The notes under the pieces were generated by a model. That model saw only the letters and a list, made by a program, of their open reading frames with translations. It was not told where the DNA came from and made no database searches. The position numbers and the translations under genes are program-made. This document shows, piece by piece, positions 32,201 to 38,758 of a DNA stretch of 64,000 nt. This DNA is from JBFMCT01 sp046565765 (GTDB lineage Bacteria > Actinomycetota > Acidimicrobiia > Acidimicrobiales > AC-14): assembly GCA_046565765.1 (NCBI GenBank), contig JBKHXX010000053.1:1-64000 (forward strand), written 5' to 3'. The stretch's first letter is position 1. Each line of letters begins with the position of its first letter.

Positions 32201-32969
32201 GGCCGGTGGCGGCGCACACAGGCCCCGTCCGCAGCGTCCACTGCGGCAGGAAGGCGTGGAGGGTGGCCAGGGCGATGGCGAGCCCCATGGACGGGCCGTC
32301 GTGGCTGACCGTGTCCTGCTCGACCTGGAAGGGGGTGGGGACGGCGGTGTCGCGGGCGAGCGGCCAGCGCAGGCCGCCCCGGTACACCCGCACGGCCCGG
32401 GCGCCCTCCAGGCCGGCGAGGGCAGGGCCGACGGCGCCGGCGCGGAGCACGCCGAAGGCGGCGGCCACCGCGTCGGTGGCGACCGCCCGCAGCGGGCCGG
32501 CGTCGGCCCGGTCGCCGCTGAAGCGGGCGTCCACCGTCACCGGGGGGTGGTCCCGCCGCCCGCCGCCGGCCGGCCCCATCTCGACCTGCACCAGCAGCCG
32601 GAAGAGGGCGCCCCGGCCGTCTTCCAACGCGGCGGCCGCGTAGGCGTCCCCCCAGAGGCTCGGCACGCCCGCCCGGTCCAGGAACTCCCGCATGCCCGCC
32701 GGTGGCCGCCGGGCCGGGTGGGCCCGGAAGGCGGCGAGGGCGAGCTCGTGGCGCACGCCCGACCCGCTGCCCGCCACCGCCCCGGCCAGGAGAGCGTCCG
32801 CCGCCTCCTCGGCGCCGACGGCGCCTGCGGTGAGGGCGCGGGCCACCAGCCGCTCGAGGTCACGGCGCACGCCGCCGTCGCGCAGGGCGATGTCGACGGC
32901 CTCGTCCTCGGTCTCGAGCAGGTACTCGCGGTACAGCCGCTCCGCAGCCAGCGCGATCTCTGCCCGCAT
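29226..32969 (-). CDS. Lon-type protease domain fused to a STAND-like ATPase and TPR-like tail
   Basis: A 1247-residue multidomain protein. Residues 1-200 are helical then beta-rich and unrecognised. Residues 205-290 match the Lon proteolytic domain: HDGPSMGLAIALATLH supplies Ser227, and VTAEGTVEAVGGVEAKARAA supplies Lys273, the Ser/Lys dyad (Lon has DGPSAG and GGLKEKLLAA). A STAND/AAA-type ATPase follows: Walker A GGSGIGKS (363-370), Walker B LLVVLDDLQWAGDD near 480, and ATYRPDA. The second half (about 690-1247) is helical and TPR-like, as in MalT/AfsR regulators, but no C-terminal LuxR DNA-binding domain is present. It lies 4 bases after the preceding gene. A regulated protease triggered through the STAND module is my inference. 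Confidence 0.8.
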   Translation of the reverse strand: MRAEIALAAERLYREYLLETEDEAVDIALRDGGVRRDLERLVARALTAGAVGAEEAADALLAGAVAGSGSGVRHELALAAFRAHPARRPPAGMREFLDRAGVPSLWGDAYAAAALEDGRGALFRLLVQVEMGPAGGGRRDHPPVTVDARFSGDRADAGPLRAVATDAVAAAFGVLRAGAVGPALAGLEGARAVRVYRGGLRWPLARDTAVPTPFQVEQDTVSHDGPSMGLAIALATLHAFLPQWTLRTGPVCAATGLVTAEGTVEAVGGVEAKARAAASAEVPFLYPARGSRERTPYHRQVPVDTLAAAAAEAFRLAGPDVEAFLGQRPERLYERDAERQALARAWAAAAGARPGPRMVLVLGGSGIGKSGLVADFVAEAAGAGAPAVLGRAKSHETRVLEPVMERFVDGLTAEQLRSHARTFGPWLASLVEHLATSLPDHFGAPPATMEAPTARLLLERKSRAVEAVVRACAQRRAPLLVVLDDLQWAGDDTWPVLRRLLDPSGPPGVLVVATYRPDAPGASVEAAATLADMRAQGAVEDLTLTGLTGAALRSWVGSQLPATVAGEAISQALEAVTAGNPLDVANHLRLLRERAEAGDDDLVGAVYAVGPEVIDRRLRVFSGLRTLQLASMVRRNEFSALLLGEAGIVGPDVVAADLAAATAARFVKPAGPGRYAFEHDRTRDAVRRSVPPAEAARFNVALAQALERKAEAEAARPPVVELARYYGDAAPSVGGDVWKRALRYAEQAAEEMTRRLGYEDVREFRERAVQAFDLAEVELPERRARLLLEAGRSNSYVGEEARARPFFEEAREIALDAALPDVVIEATLGLAGPPEDLGRTDDQLIGWLEEATAMAEGSAHPQVARLRGRTTFELVMAARRDPRAYPMPAVAKILEDARRSGDPVALAWALLSRLLGHYTYHEAASERLAVAEETLAVAIASGERDVEAWAHGFRIIHLLELGERSAAEQALEGLATLGPRLHHGYARWGAAVIRPLFAHLDGRFAESRRLSDEALGLRVDSLTSVVYLYVQRMLAFREEGRFSGIGPLLDRVAEATAQGSAFEGIGLAVQAARAALACDEGRFDDARRVIDDLVHAGWQHSESDAMWSTSLAFLAEACAATGDLRLVPTLYDLLRPRSGQTVVVGLAIASLGPVDRYLGILAGLGHRWDDAAAHFEMAIEVGSARLRSPTWEGHTRVDFAEMLTRRGGAGDRERAREMAEAAAATAARLPLPRVLTRARALLGRLPA

Positions 32970-32973
32970 GCGC

Positions 32974-34215
32974 TCAGCCGATGTCGAGCTCCAACCGCTC
33001 CACCAGCTCCCCCTTGAACTTGACCGGCGAGACCTTGGCCAGCTTCAGCTGGAAGAAGCCCTCGTCGTCCACCTGGCCCTCCGCCGTCAGCGTTCCCGCC
33101 TCGACGGTGTCCTTGCCGTCCGGGCTCAGGGCGGCGATGGCCTCGCTGCGCAGAACGCAGAAGACCCGGACCGCCTGCCGGCGGCGTGACCGCTTGGCGA
33201 ACCCGCGCGCCCACAGGGTCGAGCCCTCCCGCCTGACCTCCACCTCGATGGGCGGCTTCCCCGTGGTGCGCCAGAAGATCCGGTCGCCCGTGCCGCCCAT
33301 CCGGGCCCAGCTGTAGCTCGTGCCCGCAGCCACCGGGGTGCGCATGCCGACGTGGGCTGCTCGGGAGCTCCGGTTCCGCAGGCGCAGCTCGAAGGCCCGC
33401 AGCACGACGGCGCTGGCGGCCGAGGTGGACTCGACGTGCACGAGCACCGTGGCGTCGGCGTCGACCGGCTCGGAGAGCTCGACGTGGGCGGTGGCCACCT
33501 CGCCGACCGGCCGGAAGGGCACGGGCGTGGCCGACCACGGCTCGGGGCTGAGCACGGTGGCCCGTAGCCGGAGCGGCTGCCGGGGACGGAGGGGGCGGGC
33601 CGTGAGGCGGGCGAGGCCGGGTAGGACCTCCACCTCGATGGACGGGGCGATGCCGCAGCCCGTGGCCACCAGCGCGGGCAGGGTGGCCACGGCAGAGGCC
33701 CCACCGTTCCCGGCGGCCACCGGGCGCCCCACCGCCAGGAACCCGCCCTCCCACTCGGCCGGGGGTGCCGGCGCCCGGCCCCGGGCCGGTGCCGGCGGTT
33801 GGCCGGCGATGCGGCACGCGGCGTGCAGCACCGGCCATTGGACCCGGCGCAGGGCGCGCCACTCGGCGGCGGGGATGGTGGCGGGCCGGCCGCCGGCGGT
33901 GCGGCGGTCGTCGACCAAGGCGAGGCTGTGGCGCGCCAGCGTCGGGCCCAGGTGGTCGGCCAGCAGGAGCCGCCAGCAGGGGGGCAGGGGGGTGGGGAGG
34001 AGGGCCTGGAGCTTGGCCAGCCGCCCCGGCTCGGTCGAGTCGAAGAAGGTGAACAACCCCTCGACCACCTCGTCGCCGTCGAAGTGCCCCCCCTCGCCCA
34101 GCGTGACGGTGAGCACGCCGAGGGCGGCGTCGTAGCTCACGTGGCCGGCGCGGCCGGTGGCGCGCCCGGCCGCCCGCGGGGCGCGACCGCCGGACGTGCT
34201 CATCACGTCAGGCAT
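32974..34215 (-). CDS. Unknown protein encoded with the Lon-STAND protein
   Basis: A 413-residue protein I do not recognise. The first third is helical (DEVVEGLFTFFDSTEPGRLAKLQALLP, then LLLADHLGPTLARHSLALVDD); the C-terminal two-thirds are rich in beta-strand patterns (TARPLRPRQPLRLRATVL, VLVHVESTSAASAVVLRAFEL, IEVEVRREGSTLWARGF). There is no signal peptide or membrane helix. The start overlaps the stop of the upstream gene by 8 bases and the Lon-STAND gene follows after 4 bases, so the three products are made together and may form one system. Its N-terminal 20 residues are basic and probably disordered; ATG 34203 is an alternative start. Confidence 0.7.
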   Translation of the reverse strand: MPDVMSTSGGRAPRAAGRATGRAGHVSYDAALGVLTVTLGEGGHFDGDEVVEGLFTFFDSTEPGRLAKLQALLPTPLPPCWRLLLADHLGPTLARHSLALVDDRRTAGGRPATIPAAEWRALRRVQWPVLHAACRIAGQPPAPARGRAPAPPAEWEGGFLAVGRPVAAGNGGASAVATLPALVATGCGIAPSIEVEVLPGLARLTARPLRPRQPLRLRATVLSPEPWSATPVPFRPVGEVATAHVELSEPVDADATVLVHVESTSAASAVVLRAFELRLRNRSSRAAHVGMRTPVAAGTSYSWARMGGTGDRIFWRTTGKPPIEVEVRREGSTLWARGFAKRSRRRQAVRVFCVLRSEAIAALSPDGKDTVEAGTLTAEGQVDDEGFFQLKLAKVSPVKFKGELVERLELDIG

Positions 34216-34843
34216 CGACGCCCACGATGGCCTGCTTGAGGCACGCCAGCTGGTTCTCGCAGCAGTCGGCCGACGGGATCTCCGTCACGCACGGGGCCGG
34301 GCGGTCGATGCGGGGCCGGGCCTGCGGGTCGATGTCACGGGTGCGGAGGCAGAAGGCGGGGCAGCGGTCGCTCAGGCGGCCGGCGGCCAGGGCGCCGTAG
34401 TGCCGGCGGGTGAGGGAGTGCCTGGCGAAGGCGGTGACGAGCGAGAAGCGGCCCTCGCCGTGGTGCTCGATGACGGCCATCCGGAAGGTGAACTCCGTAC
34501 CCTCCCGCAGGCGGTACAGGGCGAACCGGGGAGGGAGTCCCCGCTTCGGCGGTTGCTCGACGACCAGGCACGGCCGCACCGCGGCGTGGAGAAAGTCCTC
34601 CCACGCCCGAGGGCCGTGGCCGGGGATGACGTGCTCGTGCACGCGCCCCCACGGAGAGGCCACCACCCGGCCCCATCCGAGCTCGTAGCCGAACCCGGGA
34701 ACAACAGCCGCCCCACCGCCGTCGACGGGCAGCCACGGGTAGCGCTCGCGAACATCGGGCACGGCGGTCAGCCGGGGCGCCGTCACCTCGCAACATGCCT
34801 CGAGCGCGGGACCGCCGCGGGTGCCTCCTTCGTCGATCGCCAC
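34208..34843 (-). CDS. Unknown Cys-rich protein, first gene of the Lon-STAND operon
   Basis: A 211-residue protein of unknown function. Aromatic-rich segments (ERYPWLPVDGG, GFGYELGWGRVVASPWG) precede a central region with several His/Arg residues (RMAVIEHHGEGRFSLVTAFARH) and a cysteine-rich end (DRCPAFCLRTRD, DCCENQLACLKQ). The Cys cluster could bind a metal. GTG 34843 is chosen because GGGAGAG lies 7 bases upstream; TTG 34858 is the longer option. It is the promoter-proximal gene of the operon, overlapping the next gene. Confidence 0.68.
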   Translation of the reverse strand: MAIDEGGTRGGPALEACCEVTAPRLTAVPDVRERYPWLPVDGGGAAVVPGFGYELGWGRVVASPWGRVHEHVIPGHGPRAWEDFLHAAVRPCLVVEQPPKRGLPPRFALYRLREGTEFTFRMAVIEHHGEGRFSLVTAFARHSLTRRHYGALAAGRLSDRCPAFCLRTRDIDPQARPRIDRPAPCVTEIPSADCCENQLACLKQAIVGVDA

Positions 34844-35380
34844 GCCCCGCTCTCCCAAACAGGAAATGGGCGGGAACGCTCGAGCAGCGAATCGTGTGAA
34901 CTTGCCCCGCCGTCTTCGCCGGTGCCGGGGAGCCTAACCGGGCCGAGTGGGGCCGGGCAACCGGCGCCTTGACGGCCGGTGCAGGCCTGCCGTATTCTTC
35001 CGAAGCCGTCGCCACATCCGCCGTCCACAACGGAATGACCTCCACCGTATGGACGAAAGGAACGTGAGCGACATGACCGCATCACCATCGGCTACGGCGG
35101 GTTGTCGGCCGAGCCATGACGGCAGGGATGGCGGCCGGCCCGGGCGAGGCCCGCCTCCCCGGCGCACCTAGGCGCTTCCCGCCCGAATGGGGGCGGCCCT
35201 CTCCACGCCGGCTCGACCCGACCTCGTGCCCCCTCATCCGGGGCACGGCACACCGTCCCTTCTGGGACGGCGTGTCCCACCAGCGAGCCGGGGACGGGGA
35301 GCGAGCGACTCTCGCAGCCTCGACGCCCCTGCGCTTCCCGGCTGCACCTCGCGCGCCTCTCCCCAGGGGGAGGAACCGCC
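34844..35380. other. Intergenic region with hairpin-rich leader
   Basis: The 537-base gap between the Lon-STAND operon (transcribed leftward) and a small membrane-peptide gene (rightward) must hold both promoters. The left part carries the start region of the operon. A possible 32-residue reading frame (35073-35171, after AAAGGAA) is weak. The right part, 35226-35315, has several compact hairpins (separate entry). I see no tRNA or known riboswitch. Confidence 0.5.
35226..35315 (+). ncRNA. Candidate structured leader of the small membrane peptide
   Basis: Three consecutive stems: GTGCCCC/GGGGCAC (35226-35246), CCGTCCC-TTCT-GGGACGG (35253-35270) and GCGAG-CGACT-CTCGC (35301-35315). GGGAC/GTCCC (35264-35278) could form an alternative to the second stem. 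They lie 65 bases before the ribosome-binding site of the 47-residue gene at 35381. The pattern could be a regulatory leader or a small RNA; I do not match it to a known class. Confidence 0.35.
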
Positions 35381-35524
35381 ATGCAGGAAACCCACACCGA
35401 CGACGCCGTCGCGACCATCACGAGGCTCCGGCGAGCCCGCCTTGCCGTCGCCGCCGCGGTCATCGTCGGCTCGTCCATTCTGTCAATTGGGGTCAGCTGG
35501 GCTGAGGGGTGTGCCTGCGGCTAG
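35381..35524 (+). CDS. Small membrane peptide (47 aa)
   Basis: A strong ribosome-binding site (GGGGGAGGAA) lies 5 bases before ATG 35381. The product has a charged N-terminus (MQETHTDDAVATITRLRRAR), one hydrophobic segment (LAVAAAVIVGSSILSIGVSW) and the short tail AEGCACG, so it would sit in the membrane with its Cys-containing tail outside, or be cleaved after WA as a small secreted peptide. Family unknown. It faces the NB-ARC regulator gene, which ends 18 bases beyond its stop on the other strand. Confidence 0.6.
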   Translation: MQETHTDDAVATITRLRRARLAVAAAVIVGSSILSIGVSWAEGCACG

Positions 35525-35542
35525 GCCGCGGCCCTTCAGCTC

Positions 35543-38011
35543 CTAGGCTCCGGTGGTCGGCGGCGGCATTTGGCCGTCGCCGACCTCCAGTTCGGCGGCT
35601 ATTTTCACCGCCTCGTCGAGCGTGAGGGCCAACGCGGCGCGCCAGGTACCCGCGAAGGCGGCGGGCCCCAGTGCGGCTCGGGCTTCCTCCACCAGCGCGT
35701 CCATCGCCTCGACCTCGTCGGCCCGGGGGTGGGCTCCCATGCCGTCCCACAGGCCTCGCGCCGCGCCAGCCAGGAGGGACGCCTCGACGGGGTGGCCCGA
35801 CTCGGCGGCCACCGCCGCCATCCCGAGCAGCGTCGACGCGGCCCACGGCCGGTCGCCGAGGCGGTGGAAGCCGGCGAGGGCGTCCGAGAACAGGGCGAGG
35901 GCCTCTGACCGGTCCCCGCTCTTGTGGGCCAGGCGGCCGAGCGCGGCGGTGGTGGCGGCCAGGCCACGGGCGTCGCCCAGGGTGATCTGGACCCGGCGGC
36001 GGATGCCGTTCCAGCGGCGTGCCTCCTGGTAACGGCCGGCGTCCTCGGCGGCGCGGGCCAGGTTGCCCAGCGCCAGCGTCTCGGTGAAGCCGTCCCCGAC
36101 GGCCCGTAGCAGGCCGGCGGCCTCGCCCCAGAGCTCGACGGCGCCCTCGGGGTCTCCCCGGCGCCGCCGCACCACGCCCAGGCCGTTCAGCGCCATGGCT
36201 CGGCCCCGCCGGTCCCCCAGCTGGTCGTAGAGGTGCCGCGCCTTGCCGAACCACTCCTCGGCGTCCTCGAGGCGGTCCTGCTGCTCGGCCAGCGCCGCCT
36301 CGTTCAGGGCCACCAGGGCCATGACGTCGGGCAGCTCCAGCCGTTCCGCCAGCTTGGCCGCCTCGCCGAGCCGGGCGGTGGCAACCGCCCGATCGCCGCT
36401 CACCCAACCGAGCGCCCCGGCCGCGGCGAGGGCGGTGGCCCGCTCCGGCGTCTCCTCGATCCCTCCGGCCAGGGCCTCGGCCAGCCAGCGGCGGCCGGTG
36501 GGGATGTCGCCCTTGAGGAAGTAGCGCCACAGGGCGGCGGCCAGGGCCACCGCCGCCTCGGGGTCGTGGGCCAGCGCCCACTCGAAGGCGGCCGCCAGGT
36601 TCTCCCGCTCGGCGTCCAGCACGGTCACGCTGCGGGCCTGGTCGCCGCCGAGGAACTGCCGTCCGCACTCCTCGGCCACCGCCAGGAGGTGGGCCAGGTG
36701 AAGGCGCTGGGCGCGGGCGAAGCGGCCGCCGGCCCGCAACCGCTCCATGGCGAAGGCCCGCACCGGGGGCAGCAGTTCGAAGCGGGGCCCGCCGGGAGCG
36801 TCGGGACGGGCCTCCACCAGGCTCTTGCGGACAAGGCTCCCGAGGGCGGCGTCGGTCGTATCGAGGCCCGCCCCGTGTACGGCGGCCGCGGCCGGGGCGG
36901 TGAAGCCGCCGCAGAACACGGCCAGCACGGCCAGGAGCCCCGCCTCCGCCGGCTCGAGGGCCTCCCAGCTGGTGGCCATGGCGGCGTCGAGAGACCGCTG
37001 GCGGGCGGGGAGGTCGGCGGGGACGTCGCTCAGCGCCGGACGCCCCTCCCGCAGCCGGCGGGCGGTCACCTCCGGGCTCATCGTCGTCATCTCGCCCGCC
37101 GCCAGCACGATCGACAGGGGGACGCCCCCGACCTCGGCGCACGTCGCCACCACCCCGCCCAGGTTCTCGGCGGTGACCTCGAAGTCGGCGCGGGCCATCC
37201 GGGCCCGGGACGCGAACAGCTGCACGGCGGGGCTCGCGGACGCCTCGGCGACGGTGGACGGCGACGACGGGTGGGGGTAGGCCAGCGGCCCCACCCGGTG
37301 GACGTGCTCCCCGGGGATGCCGAGCGGCTCCCGGCTGGTGGCCAGCACGGCGAGCCGGGAGCAACCATCCAGCAGTCGCACGAGAAGGCCCCTGGCCTCC
37401 AGGACGTGCTCGAAGTTGTCGAACACGAGCAGGCCGCGGTGGCTGCGCAGCCGGGCGACCACCGCATCGACGGGGTCGACGCCACCCATCTCGGCGAGCC
37501 CGAGGGTGCGCCGGACCAGGGCGGGGACGTCCGCGGCCGTTCCCGCATCCAGCAGCGAGACCCACCACGCCCCCTCCTCGAGGATGCCGTCGAGGTGGGC
37601 GGCCGCTTCCATGGCCAGGCGCGACTTCCCGATGCCGGGTGAGCCGACGAGCGTGGCGCAGCGCGCGCTGCCGCCCAGAAGGGCGACCAGGAGCTGGAGG
37701 TCGTCCTCCCGCCCGAGGAGGGGCCCCGGTGGCTGGGGGAGGGGCGGACGGGAGACGTCGGCGGCCGACGCGCGCACAAGCTCCTCCACCGGTTCGCCCA
37801 CGACGTGCGCCAGGCGGGCCAGGAACTGGCGGCTGGGCGGGCGGGCCCCGCCCTCGATCTTGACGATGTAGGTGACGTCGTAGCCGAGGTCGTCGGCCAG
37901 CTGCCGCTGCGTGACCCGCGCCTGGTGTCGCCACGACTGGAGCCAGCCGCCGAACGCGGACCGCCCGCCCCGCGCCGCCGTCGCCACCCCTCGGGCCCCC
38001 CCAGCTGTCAT
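35543..38011 (-). CDS. Xre-NB-ARC-TPR transcriptional regulator
   Basis: An 822-residue STAND regulator. An Xre helix-turn-helix covers about 22-75 (RVTQRQLADDLGYDVTYIVKIEGG). The NB-ARC ATPase follows: P-loop GSPGIGKS (123-130), LLVFDNFEHV (Walker B) and ATSREPLGIPGEHVHRVGPL. A winged-helix region and TPR-like helices fill residues 450-800. This is the common actinobacterial architecture of HTH-ATPase-TPR switches that control secondary metabolism or small-peptide genes. The convergent small membrane peptide next to it is a possible target or ligand. Start ATG 38011. Confidence 0.88.
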   Translation of the reverse strand: MTAGGARGVATAARGGRSAFGGWLQSWRHQARVTQRQLADDLGYDVTYIVKIEGGARPPSRQFLARLAHVVGEPVEELVRASAADVSRPPLPQPPGPLLGREDDLQLLVALLGGSARCATLVGSPGIGKSRLAMEAAAHLDGILEEGAWWVSLLDAGTAADVPALVRRTLGLAEMGGVDPVDAVVARLRSHRGLLVFDNFEHVLEARGLLVRLLDGCSRLAVLATSREPLGIPGEHVHRVGPLAYPHPSSPSTVAEASASPAVQLFASRARMARADFEVTAENLGGVVATCAEVGGVPLSIVLAAGEMTTMSPEVTARRLREGRPALSDVPADLPARQRSLDAAMATSWEALEPAEAGLLAVLAVFCGGFTAPAAAAVHGAGLDTTDAALGSLVRKSLVEARPDAPGGPRFELLPPVRAFAMERLRAGGRFARAQRLHLAHLLAVAEECGRQFLGGDQARSVTVLDAERENLAAAFEWALAHDPEAAVALAAALWRYFLKGDIPTGRRWLAEALAGGIEETPERATALAAAGALGWVSGDRAVATARLGEAAKLAERLELPDVMALVALNEAALAEQQDRLEDAEEWFGKARHLYDQLGDRRGRAMALNGLGVVRRRRGDPEGAVELWGEAAGLLRAVGDGFTETLALGNLARAAEDAGRYQEARRWNGIRRRVQITLGDARGLAATTAALGRLAHKSGDRSEALALFSDALAGFHRLGDRPWAASTLLGMAAVAAESGHPVEASLLAGAARGLWDGMGAHPRADEVEAMDALVEEARAALGPAAFAGTWRAALALTLDEAVKIAAELEVGDGQMPPPTTGA

Positions 38012-38238
38012 CGCCGTAACACTCAGTCTTTCCCGTTCATGCCGGCTTCGCCGTTTGGGTCAGTTTGTCTCTTCCCGCCGGCTCGCGCTGAGTGGTTCCA
38101 TCCCACCGGCGGCACGGGCTACGGCGGAGTGGGCGCGCTGGTGAAGGTCGCTCCGGGCTGGCAGGCTCCGGAGCGCACCCGCCAACGCGCCCATGCCCAT
38201 GTCGTCGCCACGACGGCGACGGAAGCCGCAGCGCGCTG

Positions 38239-38310
38239 CGCCCTCGGTAGGATTCGAACCTACGCACCCGCCTCCGGAGGGCGGCGCTCTATCCCCTGAG
38301 CTACGAGGGC
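38239..38310 (-). tRNA. tRNA-Arg (anticodon CCG)
   Basis: Acceptor GCCCTCG/CGAGGGC with discriminator G, D arm GCTC...GAGC, anticodon stem CCGCC/GGCGG around CTCCGGA (anticodon CCG, reading CGG), and T arm GTAGG-TTCGAAT-CCTAC. CCA is not encoded. It stands about 450 bases from argS, whose product charges it. The rest of the gap 38012-38369 shows nothing else. Confidence 0.93.
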
Positions 38311-38369
38311 CCTGCCGCGCCATGGTATCTCCCAGCCGGGCGGGAGCGGCTCCCCGGTAGCATCGGAGC

Positions 38370-38753
38370 ATGGCGCCCAAGGTGCTGGTGATCGACGACG
38401 ACCCGGTGATCGTCGAGTTGCTGCGGGTCAACTTCGAGATCGAGGGGTTCGAGGTCGTGGTGGCGGCCGACGGGCCCGAGGGGTTGGCCCGCGCCGCCGG
38501 CGCCAAGCCCGACGTCATCCTCTCCGACATCATGATGCCCCGCATGGACGGCCTCCAGGTGGTGACCCAGCTCAAGAAGGGCGCCGCCACCCGGCACATC
38601 CCCGTCATCCTCCTGTCGGCCAAGGCTCAGAACGCCGAGGTGCAGCAGGGCCTCGACGCCGGCGCCGACGACTACGTCACCAAGCCGTTCGACCCGCTGG
38701 AGCTGATCGACCGGGTCAACGCCGCCCTGGCCAAGGCCAGAGCCCGCCGCTAG
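38370..38753 (+). CDS. Single-domain response regulator
   Basis: A 127-residue CheY-like receiver with no output domain. Asp9/Asp10 (VLVIDDDP), phosphorylated Asp53 (VILSDIMMPRMDG), Ser/Thr in VILLSAKAQ and Lys105 (DDYVTKPFDPLEL) are all present. No kinase lies beside it, so it may act by protein contact with a remote kinase. TAGCAT (38358-38363) 6 bases before the ATG suggests a leaderless transcript. argS starts 5 bases after its stop, so the two are probably co-transcribed. Confidence 0.9.
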   Translation: MAPKVLVIDDDPVIVELLRVNFEIEGFEVVVAADGPEGLARAAGAKPDVILSDIMMPRMDGLQVVTQLKKGAATRHIPVILLSAKAQNAEVQQGLDAGADDYVTKPFDPLELIDRVNAALAKARARR

Positions 38754-38758
38754 CCGCC

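Noticed and set aside
35073..35171. A 32-codon frame after AAAGGAA in the intergenic region
   Set aside because: The product is Pro/Arg/Gly-rich with no hydrophobic or conserved-looking part; it is more likely untranslated leader.
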